Origin: Rhodospirillales bacterium
GTDB lineage: Bacteria; Pseudomonadota; Alphaproteobacteria; JAREAF01
Length of the DNA: 16,246 nt
Assembly (NCBI GenBank): GCA_029240475.1
Contig: JAREAF010000013.1
Span: 1-16,246 of the forward strand
Direction: 5' to 3'
Shown here: in pieces, positions 1 to 8,044 of the stretch
How positions within the stretch are numbered: the first letter of the stretch is position 1
Layout of the letters: every line of letters starts with the position of its first letter
Position numbers and translations under genes: made by a program
Notes under the pieces: generated by a model
Seen by the model: the letters and a program-made list of their open reading frames with translations, nothing else
The model's database searches: none
Told to the model about the DNA's origin: nothing

Positions 1-1093
<1,093 letters not shown>

Positions 1094-1168
1094 TCGGATC
1101 GCTCTTCGAGCTGGAGGAGACGCTGCTCTGTCGGGAACGCCGGAACCAGGCGTCCGGCGGCGCCGCGC

Positions 1169-1197
1169 CTTGTATCCCGGCGAGCCGGTCCGTGCAA
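1169..1197 (-). promoter_or_regulatory. Candidate sigma70-type promoter for the ettA-like gene
   Basis: On the minus strand TTGCAC (1192-1197) and TACAAG (1169-1174) are separated by 17 bases. This gives 3/6 and 4/6 matches to the consensus boxes, about 75 bases upstream of the ABC-F start. It is the best candidate in the 117-base gap, but it is a weak match in a GC-rich background. Confidence 0.28.
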
Positions 1198-1210
1198 CCT
1201 TGGCGGCAGA

Positions 1211-2650
1211 TCAGGGCCTGAGCGCCGCCTCGACGACCGCGCCGACGAGATCGACCGCGCTCAAGGCCTCCTTCAGGCGCGTGCGGACGGGCCGGGACAG
1301 GCGCTTGACCTCGATCTTCGAGCTTGGCGCCTGGCCGGCGGCGATGTCGGCGAGCTGCTGCTCCAGCACCAGCTCGAGCATGAGCCCGTGCGCGGCGATC
1401 AGCTGCTCGGCGTCCGCGGCGACGATCCCCTCTTTTTCCGCCACCCGCCGGAGGCGTGCGGGCGTCGAGGTTTCCGCCACGCCATGCTTCAGCGCGAGGA
1501 CCCGCGCGCCGGCGGTGATCGGCAGCAACCCGCCGCGCTTCAGGTCGAGACGACCGTTCTCGGTCCGGAACCCGCCGAAGAAGCTGCGCGCGCTGCCGAT
1601 CGCCTCATGCGTGCGGGCCAGCGCCGGCAGGAAGGCCGGCACCCGGGCCGCTTCCAGGGCGGCCCGGCGCAGCTCCTCCGCCAAGTCCGCCTCGCCCGTC
1701 GCCGGTTGGAAGTCGTAGAAGATGTCGACGCTAAGCAGGGCTTCCGGCTGCGGGTTCGTGGCCCAGCCCTGCACCCTCCTGCGCCACTCCTCCAGCCCCC
1801 CGCGCCAGCCGGGCTTGGAGGCCATCACGCCGCCCTTGCAATAGGGGATGCCGGCGCCGTCGAGGATGTCCGAGGCGCGGCGGCCGAGCGAGGCGAACCA
1901 CCCGTCCAGCTCCTCGCCGCCGCCATGCACGATCGCGTTGTCCTGGTCGGCCGCGAGCAGGCTTTCGCCCCGGCCGGCCGAGCCAAGCACGAGGAAGGCA
2001 TAGGGCGCCGGCGGCGGGCCCTCGCCCGCTTCCAGGAGTCCGCGTTCCGCGAGCGCGGCGGCACGGCCGGTGATGTCGCGCACCACGCCGCTGATCACCG
2101 CCGCGGCCCCGCGCGCATCCACCCCCTCTTCGCGCAGGGCGCGCGCAAGCTCCGCGAGCGATCGATGCGCTTTCGCCAGATCTTCCGGCGATTGCGCGGC
2201 CTCGACCGCATCGCCCAGCGCGAGCGCCCGTCCCGCACGCTGGCGCAACAGCGCCCGCGCCGTCACCACGCCCACCAGCTTCCCGCCGCCATCGACCACG
2301 CCGAGATGCCGCACGCCCAGCCGCTCCATGCGCCCGAGCGCCACATAGACGTGGCGGTCGGCCGGAACGCTCGCCAGCGGCTTGGACATGCGCCGCGACA
2401 CCGGCTGGCCGAGAGCCGCGCCGCCCGCTTCGGCGACGGCATCGATGATGTCTTTTTCCGTCACGATTCCGAGCGGCGCGCCCCCCGCATCCACGACGAT
2501 CACCGAGCTGACCGATCGGTTGCGCATCAGCCGGCTAACATCCGCAAGCGTCGCGTCGGGACCCGAGGTCACGGGTGGCGCGGTCATCACCTCCGAGATG
2601 GCGTGTCTGTAGGGGAAGCTGTCGAGCCGCTCCAGCCCTTGCGTGTTCAT
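1211..2650 (-). CDS. CBS-pair protein with DUF294 nucleotidyltransferase-like domains
   Basis: This is a 479-residue cytosolic signalling-type protein. Two CBS domains (about 18-70 and 83-135) would bind an adenosyl ligand. A DUF294 nucleotidyltransferase-like domain follows (about 150-285), with the core GSAGRGE (223-229) and the Asp pair D235/D237 in DQDNA, then the DUF294 C-terminal helical domain (about 315-470). Many relatives carry an N-terminal cyclic-nucleotide-binding domain (about 600 residues in all); it is absent here. The start at 2650 (MNTQGLERLDSF) is preceded by a G-rich, AAGGA-containing stretch; the frame stays open upstream, but that extension is Arg-rich low complexity overlapping the exonuclease gene. 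The gap to the exonuclease stop is 31 bases, so they are probably cotranscribed. Proteins of this type often neighbour acetate-type symporters and are thought to be regulators; the reaction is unknown. Confidence 0.88.
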   Translation of the reverse strand: MNTQGLERLDSFPYRHAISEVMTAPPVTSGPDATLADVSRLMRNRSVSSVIVVDAGGAPLGIVTEKDIIDAVAEAGGAALGQPVSRRMSKPLASVPADRHVYVALGRMERLGVRHLGVVDGGGKLVGVVTARALLRQRAGRALALGDAVEAAQSPEDLAKAHRSLAELARALREEGVDARGAAAVISGVVRDITGRAAALAERGLLEAGEGPPPAPYAFLVLGSAGRGESLLAADQDNAIVHGGGEELDGWFASLGRRASDILDGAGIPYCKGGVMASKPGWRGGLEEWRRRVQGWATNPQPEALLSVDIFYDFQPATGEADLAEELRRAALEAARVPAFLPALARTHEAIGSARSFFGGFRTENGRLDLKRGGLLPITAGARVLALKHGVAETSTPARLRRVAEKEGIVAADAEQLIAAHGLMLELVLEQQLADIAAGQAPSSKIEVKRLSRPVRTRLKEALSAVDLVGAVVEAALRP

Positions 2651-2681
2651 GTCCTTGCCCCCCTCGGTCGCCGCCCCGCCC

Positions 2682-4043
2682 CTACCAGCCCGCCTGGCTC
2701 TGCGCCCGGCGCAGATGCACCGCGCGCGCGGCGAGCGCTTCGGCATCGCCCAGCGTGCGCGCACCGGCCCGCTCCAGCAATGGCAGCAGGCGCGCGAACA
2801 CCTCGGCCGCCGTCAGCGCATCCCCCAGCGCGGTGTGACGCCCCACCGGAGAGACCCCAAGCTCGGCGGCGACCGTCTCCAGATTGAGATCGGCAAGGCC
2901 CGGCAGCAGCACGGCCGCAAGCTGCGCGGTGTCGATGCAGACCGGGTCGCGCCAGGCAAGGCCGCAGCGCTCCGCCTCCCGCCGCAAGATGGCGCGGTCG
3001 AAGCCGATGGAATGACCGATCATCACCGCGCCCTCGAGCAGCGGACCCAGCTCCGCAAGGACTTCCGCGATCGCGGGCGCGCCCCGCACCATGACGTCGG
3101 CGATGCCATGGATGGCGGTCGAGCGCGCGGGGATCGGGCGGCCGGGATCAACCAGGCGGTCCAGCGCGTCCGCGCCGAAGATCCGGCCGCCATGCATGGG
3201 CACCGCCGCGAGCGAGACCACCCGGTCGCGCGCGGCGTCGAGACCGGTGGTCTCGGTATCCAGGGAGACCGCGGGCAAGACCGCGAGGGGCGTATCGGGC
3301 GTCAGCGGCGCACGCGGCGGCGGCCGTTCGTGCAGGCGGAGGTCCTGCTCCAGGGTGCCGCCCCTGCCCAGCTCCCAGGCCGGGCAGGTGACGACCGCCC
3401 CGCCATCCTCCAAACAGGTCAGGGTGGCGGACATCTCGCCGCCCGCCACGTCCCTGAGCTCGGCTGCGAGCGGCCGGCCGGCGCGGCGCGCGGCCTCCAG
3501 CGCGGCCGCGAAGCTGTCTCGCTCCAGCGCATCGAATATGGAGGTGCCGAGGCCAACCCGGCCCGCGAAGGCCGCCTTGGCCGCTCCGTTGACGAGGCTG
3601 ACGAGCCCGGTCGGCGTCACCACCAGCACGGCCTCGGGGAGCGCCGCCAGGATGTGGGCGAGCCGCAGATCGGGCTGCTCCGCCTTGGCCTTCCAGCGCC
3701 CGATCGCCTCGCCGATCGCGGCGGCGAGGGAAGCGGCTTCGTCCTCGCCTTCGCGGCCCTGCAGCGCCGGCCGGGTGACGGCACCGCCCAGCATGAGCTG
3801 GCGGCGCAGGCGGCCGAGCTCGGACCAGTGATGGTCCAGCAGTGTCGCCGCGCCCCAGACTCCCCCCGCAACGGCCCCAACCGCGGCGAGGAAGCCGAGC
3901 TCGGCCGCGCCGATTCCGTTCCGGAAGGTCGGCGGAGCGGCCAGGCCGAGCAGCGCGAGCCCGATCGCGCCCAGGCAGGCCATGGCCAGGAGAGCGCGGA
4001 GCCAGCGGCGGGTCCGCCGCGGCTCAGGGGGAGCGCCGGCCAT
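2682..4043 (-). CDS. Membrane-anchored PAS + DnaQ-type (DEDDh) 3'-5' exonuclease
   Basis: This 453-residue protein has two N-terminal membrane segments (about 14-36 and 44-69), a linker, a PAS-like region (about 125-225, with ALPEAVLVVTPTGLVSLVN) and a C-terminal exonuclease domain (about 255-425). The full DEDDh set is visible: D262 and E264 in LDTETTGLD, D349 in HSIGFD, H403 and D408 in GRHTALGDA. It resembles the epsilon-subunit/RNase T superfamily, so it probably hydrolyses nucleotides or nucleic acid 3' ends at the membrane. The start overlaps the upstream gene by 20 bases and has no good Shine-Dalgarno sequence, which suggests translational coupling. Context with the CBS-DUF294 protein and the divergent symporter argues for a signalling rather than a replication role. 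The fold call is secure; substrate and role are inferred. Confidence 0.87.
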   Translation of the reverse strand: MAGAPPEPRRTRRWLRALLAMACLGAIGLALLGLAAPPTFRNGIGAAELGFLAAVGAVAGGVWGAATLLDHHWSELGRLRRQLMLGGAVTRPALQGREGEDEAASLAAAIGEAIGRWKAKAEQPDLRLAHILAALPEAVLVVTPTGLVSLVNGAAKAAFAGRVGLGTSIFDALERDSFAAALEAARRAGRPLAAELRDVAGGEMSATLTCLEDGGAVVTCPAWELGRGGTLEQDLRLHERPPPRAPLTPDTPLAVLPAVSLDTETTGLDAARDRVVSLAAVPMHGGRIFGADALDRLVDPGRPIPARSTAIHGIADVMVRGAPAIAEVLAELGPLLEGAVMIGHSIGFDRAILRREAERCGLAWRDPVCIDTAQLAAVLLPGLADLNLETVAAELGVSPVGRHTALGDALTAAEVFARLLPLLERAGARTLGDAEALAARAVHLRRAQSQAGW

Positions 4044-4644
4044 CGAGGAGGGACGCCGCGACCGCCCCCGGATTGACCCGCCGCCCGAAGCGCTCGGCGA
4101 AGGTCAGCATCCCGAAGCGGATGTGGTTGAAGATCATCAGCCGGTCATGGCCGCGCAGGCTGGGATGAATCGGCAGCAGGTCGAAGATGGCGCGTCCGGA
4201 CACTCCGGCGATCTCGTCGGTGCGGGCGGGCGAGGCCAGCTGCGCCCGGCCCACCCTTTGCCGCAGGGCTTCGCTGCGATCGTGCCAGTCGCGGCGATGG
4301 GCGGGCATCGGGTGAGAATTCAGGATTTGCTCATAGAGGACGTGCAATGCCTCTGCGAGCTCCAGGGACCGGCCCGCGGCATGGCTGCGCAGCCGGCCCT
4401 CCGCCAGGACCGCCATGTCGGCCAGGACCAGGGCGAAGGCTTCCCATCGGCAGCGCTCGAGCGCCTCGTTGAAGGCGGCCTCGCCGAACAGCTTCTGCCA
4501 CTGCAGCCCCGCCCGGGCGCGGCAATATTCGATGGTCGACTTCTGGGCGAGAAAAGCCGCCTCTCCGGTCAGGAATTCCGCAAGGTCATTGCGCGAAACG
4601 GCCGGTTCGGGTCCTCGAAATAACTTCCACAGCTTGTCGAGCAA
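4024..4644 (-). CDS. Conserved-looking hypothetical protein, first gene of the exonuclease/CBS operon
   Basis: I do not recognise this 206-residue protein. It looks soluble and mostly helical, with no signal peptide or membrane segment. It is rich in Arg, Leu, Ala and His, with a central SHPMPAHRRDW stretch and a C-terminal HPSLRGHDRLMIFNHIRFGM segment that looks conserved. The start is a TTG (4642-4644), with AGGGA about 9 bases upstream on the minus strand; MLDKLWKLF follows. Its 3' end overlaps the exonuclease start by 20 bases, so the two are almost certainly cotranscribed and translationally coupled. Because it sits directly opposite the symporter pair, a role in the same process is likely. 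No function is proposed. Confidence 0.78.
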   Translation of the reverse strand: MLDKLWKLFRGPEPAVSRNDLAEFLTGEAAFLAQKSTIEYCRARAGLQWQKLFGEAAFNEALERCRWEAFALVLADMAVLAEGRLRSHAAGRSLELAEALHVLYEQILNSHPMPAHRRDWHDRSEALRQRVGRAQLASPARTDEIAGVSGRAIFDLLPIHPSLRGHDRLMIFNHIRFGMLTFAERFGRRVNPGAVAASLLDGRRSP

Positions 4645-4879
4645 ACCGGATTATCCCTGTGCGGATCAAGGTCTTACCGGATTAGCCCATATTGTTCGTC
4701 TCGAAAAGCCATGGTATCACAATCGTTGAGTTCCTGCGGCCGGGAACACCAGCAGTAAAGCTGGGACCGGCGCCTCGCACAGGGGTCGCCGCTTGCCGCC
4801 TGGAACCGGGATGAGGCTCGCGTTGCAGGCTCGGTGGACCCGAGCTTGCGGGTTCCTTGCACCATGGGGAGACGTCTGC
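4645..4879. promoter_or_regulatory. Divergent intergenic region between the exonuclease operon and the symporter operon
   Basis: These 235 bases separate two divergently read operons and must hold both promoters. The stretch 4645-4735 is clearly less GC-rich than the flanks. A weak plus-strand candidate is TTGTTC (4693-4698) with TATCAC (4715-4720), spaced by 16 bases. On the minus strand GCTAAT (plus-strand positions 4682-4687) is a possible -10 without a good -35. I found no convincing operator palindrome. Co-regulation from this region is inferred from layout alone. Confidence 0.5.
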
Positions 4880-5152
4880 ATGTCACAGCAATCGCTAACG
4901 CCGGAGAGGGCGCGGCAGCATTGGGCGGACACGTACCGCCTGATGTGGATCGTGCTCGCGATCTGGTTCTTCTTCGGTTTCGTCATTCACCTCTTCGCCC
5001 GCCAGCTGAACGAGATTGTGATCTTCGGATTCCCGCTCGGCTTCTACATGGCGGCACAGGGCTCGCTGATCGCCTTCGTCGTGCTGATCTTCTGGTATGC
5101 CGCTCGGCAGAACCGGATCGACGAAGATTACGGCGTCGCCGAAGACCAATAA
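4880..5152 (+). CDS. DUF4212 small subunit of a sodium:solute symporter
   Basis: This 90-residue inner-membrane protein has two membrane segments (about 21-40 and 51-74) and a charged C-terminus (ARQNRIDEDYGVAEDQ). The N-terminal ARQHWADTYRLMWIVLAIWF and the GFPLGFYMAAQGS motif identify the DUF4212/TIGR03647 'putative solute/sodium symporter small subunit' family, analogous to YjcH beside ActP. The ATG at 4880 is chosen because GGGGAG lies about 8-9 bases upstream and the family begins with a short polar N-terminus; the frame runs further upstream but that extension looks non-coding. It lies 24 bases ahead of the symporter gene, forming an operon. The partner is presumably the large subunit; its exact role is not settled. 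Confidence 0.93.
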   Translation: MSQQSLTPERARQHWADTYRLMWIVLAIWFFFGFVIHLFARQLNEIVIFGFPLGFYMAAQGSLIAFVVLIFWYAARQNRIDEDYGVAEDQ

Positions 5153-5176
5153 GCCCCGGGCAAGGAGGAATTTCCC

Positions 5177-7195
5177 ATGAAAAACGGCGCCAAAGGCGAC
5201 TTCATCGACAATCTCGGCAAGATCTACGGGATCTATACCGGCGGCTTCATCGGCTTCGTGCTCCTGCTGTGGCTGCTGAGCTCGGTCGGCGTGCCCGACA
5301 AGATCATCGGCTATCTCTTCGTGTTCCTGACGATCGCGGTTTACGCGGTCATCGGGATCGTCTCGCGGACCGCGCAGATCTCCGAATACTACGTCGCAGG
5401 CCGGCGGGTCCCGGCCTTCTACAACGGCATGGCGACGGGCTCGGACTGGATGAGCGCGGCCTCCTTCATCGGCATGGCGGGCACCCTCTACGCCCTGGGC
5501 TATGATGGCCTCGCCTTCGTGCTCGGCTGGACCGGCGGCTATGTGCTGGTCGCGGTGCTGCTCGCCCCGTACCTGCGCAAGTTCGGCCAGTTCACGGTGC
5601 CGGACTTCCTCGGCGCCCGCTATGGCGGCAACCTCGCCCGGTTCATCGGCATCCTGGTGCTGCTCGCAGCCTCCTTCACCTATGTGGTGGCGCAGGTCTA
5701 TGGCGTCGGCATCATCGCCTCGCGCTTCCTTGGCATCTCGTTCGAGATCGCCGTCTTCGTCGGCCTCCTCGGCATCCTGGTTTGCTCGATGCTGGGCGGG
5801 ATGCGGGCGGTCACCTGGACCCAGGTCGCGCAATACATCATCCTGATCATCGCCTACCTGGTTCCGGTGGTGCTGCTCTCAGCCGACCGCACCGGCGTGC
5901 CGATCCCGCAGCTGATGTACGGGCAGGTGCTGCAGCAGATCACCGATCTCGAAGCGCAGCTCGGCGTGGCGAAGAACCATGTCGCTCCGTTCGTGGGCGC
6001 CACGGGCGCCTACGACACGACGGCGCTGCTGAACTTCTTCGCGCTGACCTTCTGCCTGATGGTGGGCACGGCCGCGCTGCCGCACATCCTCATGCGCTAC
6101 TTCACGACCCCGTCGGTCCGCGAAGCCCGCAAGTCGGTGGGATGGAGCCTCTTCTTCATCTTCCTGCTCTACTTCACCGCGCCCTCCTACGCGGCTTTCG
6201 CCAAGCTGGAGGTCTATCAGAACGTCATCGGTCAGCAGATCACCGATCTGCCGGCCTGGGTGACGTTGTGGGGCCGCGCGGGGATCGACCTGGTCGGCGC
6301 CTGCGATGCGGTGAATGCCGCCGAAGTCTACAAGATGTGCGCGGGCGTGACCGGCAACGCCGACGGGGTGCTGCAGCTGGCGGAGTTCAAGATCAACAAC
6401 GACGCCATCGTGCTCGCCACGCCGGAGATCGCCGGCCTGCCCTATGTGGTCTCCGGGCTGGTCGCGGCCGGCGGCCTCGCCGCGGCGCTCTCGACCGCGG
6501 ACGGGCTCCTGCTGGCTATCGCCAACGCGCTCAGCCACGACGTCTACTACCGCATGCTCGATCCGCATGCCAACACGAAGCGGCGCCTAGTCGTCGCGCG
6601 CGTGCTTCTGGTAGTCGTGGCCATCATCGCGGCCTATGTGGCGAGCACCAAGCCTGCCGGCATCCTCGCGATGGTCGCCTGGGCCTTCTCCATCGCCGCA
6701 TCGGGCCTGTTCCCGGCGCTGGTCATGGGAATCTGGTCCAAGCGCACCACTTCGGTCGGGGCGTGCCTGGGCATGCTCGCCGGGTTCGGCACCTGCCTCT
6801 TCTACTTGGTGATGACCCAGTTCTATCCGGCTGAGTTCATCTCCATGTTCAAGTCGGCGGACATCGTCCAGCAGCTGCAGGCGCTGATGGCCAAGGTTGC
6901 CGAGGCGCAGGCGGCGGTTGCGGCGGCCGGCGGCGAAGCCGCACCGACCGAGCTCAAGACCGCGGCGGCTGCGGCGACGGCGGATCTGACCAAGTTCCAG
7001 ACCGCCAACGCCCACTGGTGGGGCATCAAGAACGTGTCCTGCGGCCTGTTCGGCATCCCGGTCGCCTTCATCGTCACCTGGGTGGTGTCGCGTCTGACCC
7101 CGGCGCCGTCCCAGGAGATGCAGGACTTCATCGACAGCATCCGCATCCCGCGCGGCGTGGTGCTCGAGACCCGGGGCTCGGCCGCCGTCGAATAG
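5177..7195 (+). CDS. Sodium:solute symporter, VC_2705 subfamily (acetate/organic-anion type)
   Basis: This 672-residue member of the SSS family (LeuT fold) has about 13 membrane segments. Family marks include SEYYVAGRRVPAFYNGMATG (69-88), SDWMSAASFIG (89-99), FGQFTVPDFLGARYG (136-150), LGGMRAVTWTQVAQY (206-220) and the Na+-site segment AAALSTADGLLLA (435-447; S439, T440). GGAGGA 8 bases before the ATG is a strong ribosome-binding site. The pairing with DUF4212 places it in TIGR03648. Relatives of the ActP group carry acetate and similar short carboxylates, but the substrate of this subfamily is not firmly established. Two features stand out: a long loop (about 340-420), and an Ala/Glu/Lys-rich segment (about 562-612) predicted to be coiled coil, inserted before the last membrane segment (about 618-640). 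A terminator follows. Confidence 0.94.
   Translation: MKNGAKGDFIDNLGKIYGIYTGGFIGFVLLLWLLSSVGVPDKIIGYLFVFLTIAVYAVIGIVSRTAQISEYYVAGRRVPAFYNGMATGSDWMSAASFIGMAGTLYALGYDGLAFVLGWTGGYVLVAVLLAPYLRKFGQFTVPDFLGARYGGNLARFIGILVLLAASFTYVVAQVYGVGIIASRFLGISFEIAVFVGLLGILVCSMLGGMRAVTWTQVAQYIILIIAYLVPVVLLSADRTGVPIPQLMYGQVLQQITDLEAQLGVAKNHVAPFVGATGAYDTTALLNFFALTFCLMVGTAALPHILMRYFTTPSVREARKSVGWSLFFIFLLYFTAPSYAAFAKLEVYQNVIGQQITDLPAWVTLWGRAGIDLVGACDAVNAAEVYKMCAGVTGNADGVLQLAEFKINNDAIVLATPEIAGLPYVVSGLVAAGGLAAALSTADGLLLAIANALSHDVYYRMLDPHANTKRRLVVARVLLVVVAIIAAYVASTKPAGILAMVAWAFSIAASGLFPALVMGIWSKRTTSVGACLGMLAGFGTCLFYLVMTQFYPAEFISMFKSADIVQQLQALMAKVAEAQAAVAAAGGEAAPTELKTAAAAATADLTKFQTANAHWWGIKNVSCGLFGIPVAFIVTWVVSRLTPAPSQEMQDFIDSIRIPRGVVLETRGSAAVE
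5933..6249 (+). repeat. Two identical 17-base copies exactly 300 bases apart inside the symporter gene
   Basis: The 17-mer CAGCAGATCACCGATCT occurs at 5933-5949 and 6233-6249, in the same reading frame. It encodes QQITDL at residues 253-258 and 353-358. Both copies lie in or near predicted extramembrane loops. Confidence 0.8.
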
Positions 7196-7221
7196 CGGCG
7201 TCCGGCTTCGACTGCGTCAAT

Positions 7222-7263
7222 GGGCAGGGCTCCCGGACCTCCGGGGCCCTGCCCTCTTCTTTC
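7222..7263 (+). terminator. Rho-independent terminator of the symporter operon
   Basis: GGGCAGGGC (7222-7230) pairs with GCCCTGCCC (7246-7254) and CCCGG (7232-7236) with CCGGG (7241-7245). One T is bulged and the loop is ACCT, giving 14 base pairs. The pyrimidine-rich tail TCTTCTTTC follows. It starts 26 bases after the symporter stop and 17 bases before the next start. Confidence 0.8.
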
Positions 7264-7279
7264 CCGCTAGAAGAGAACG

Positions 7280-7567
7280 ATGTCCGGCAATCCCTTCTGG
7301 CAGCAATGGTATTTCCAGCTGCCGAATTACGCGCTGGCGCTGCTGGCCTATACGCTGATCGGCCGATTCCTGCTCTCGCTCATTCTGCCGCCCGACACCC
7401 GCAACTACATCCAGCGCTTTTTCGTGCGGCTGACCGAGCCGGTGCTGCGGGTCGTCCGGCTGATCACGCCCGAACTCGTGCCGCAGCCGCTGCTGCCGCT
7501 CGTCGGGTTCGTCTGGCTCGAGCTGCTGCGCGTGGCGTTGTTCATCCTGATCCAGCCGACGGCTTGA
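7280..7567 (+). CDS. YggT-like small inner-membrane protein
   Basis: This 95-residue protein has two hydrophobic segments (about 17-36 and 70-91) joined by an amphipathic stretch. The pattern GRFLLSLILPPDTRNYIQRF, then LTEPVLRVVRLITPEL and a PLV segment, matches the YggT (COG0762) repeat, present here once where many YggT proteins have two copies. YggT-family proteins have been linked to osmotic tolerance, cell shape and, in chloroplasts, cytochrome assembly; no specific role can be given here. The start has AAGAGAA just upstream. It lies after the symporter terminator, so it is either expressed by read-through or from a promoter I could not identify. Confidence 0.7.
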   Translation: MSGNPFWQQWYFQLPNYALALLAYTLIGRFLLSLILPPDTRNYIQRFFVRLTEPVLRVVRLITPELVPQPLLPLVGFVWLELLRVALFILIQPTA

Positions 7568-7655
7568 CCGAAGCGGCCGATTTTGCGCCGCTCGACGCCA
7601 CCAAAGCCGCGCTACCATGTTGATTCTTCGGGCGGGCCCGGCAAGATTCCACGCC

Positions 7656-8033
7656 ATGGAGCGGATCGACCGCATTCGCCAGTTCGCGGAGCTATCGGTG
7701 CGGCGCGCTTGCGGGTTCGCCACGCTGGCGATCGTCACCTTGATGGTCGGCCTCTCGGCGGACCCGATCGTAGCGCTGAAGGCCGGCGCGGTGTCCTCGA
7801 CCCTGCTCGGCGTCGTGCTGTTCTTCAAGTCCGTCCGCTCGCAGCAGACCGACTATCGCCGGACCGAGCTGTGGATCCTGCTCGACCGCCGGCATGACCT
7901 GCCGGAGGCGCATGCGCCAAGGGTGATCGGCGGAGTGCTGCGCGAGGTCTATCTCCGTTACGCGGAACTGGCGGCCTGGGTGGCCTTCCTTTTCTGGGTG
8001 CTGGTGCTCGCCGCCTGGCTGTTCGACGTCTGA
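7656..8033 (+). CDS. Small hypothetical inner-membrane protein
   Basis: I do not recognise this 125-residue protein. It has a hydrophobic segment near 18-36, a second at about 40-58 followed by a charged cytosolic stretch (KSVRSQQTDYRRTELWILLDRR), and a C-terminal membrane segment (about 101-123) ending in WLFDV. ATG 7656 (MERIDRIRQF) is preferred over ATG 7617, because the added residues are low complexity and neither start has a clear Shine-Dalgarno sequence. The stop is 11 bases before the alpha/beta hydrolase start, so the two are probably cotranscribed. No function is proposed. Confidence 0.7.
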   Translation: MERIDRIRQFAELSVRRACGFATLAIVTLMVGLSADPIVALKAGAVSSTLLGVVLFFKSVRSQQTDYRRTELWILLDRRHDLPEAHAPRVIGGVLREVYLRYAELAAWVAFLFWVLVLAAWLFDV

Positions 8034-8044
8034 CCGGCAGGCGG

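Noticed and set aside
4810..4830. A GG...TTGC arrangement resembling a sigma54 promoter before the DUF4212 gene
   Set aside because: The GG to GC spacing is 8 bases rather than the required 10.
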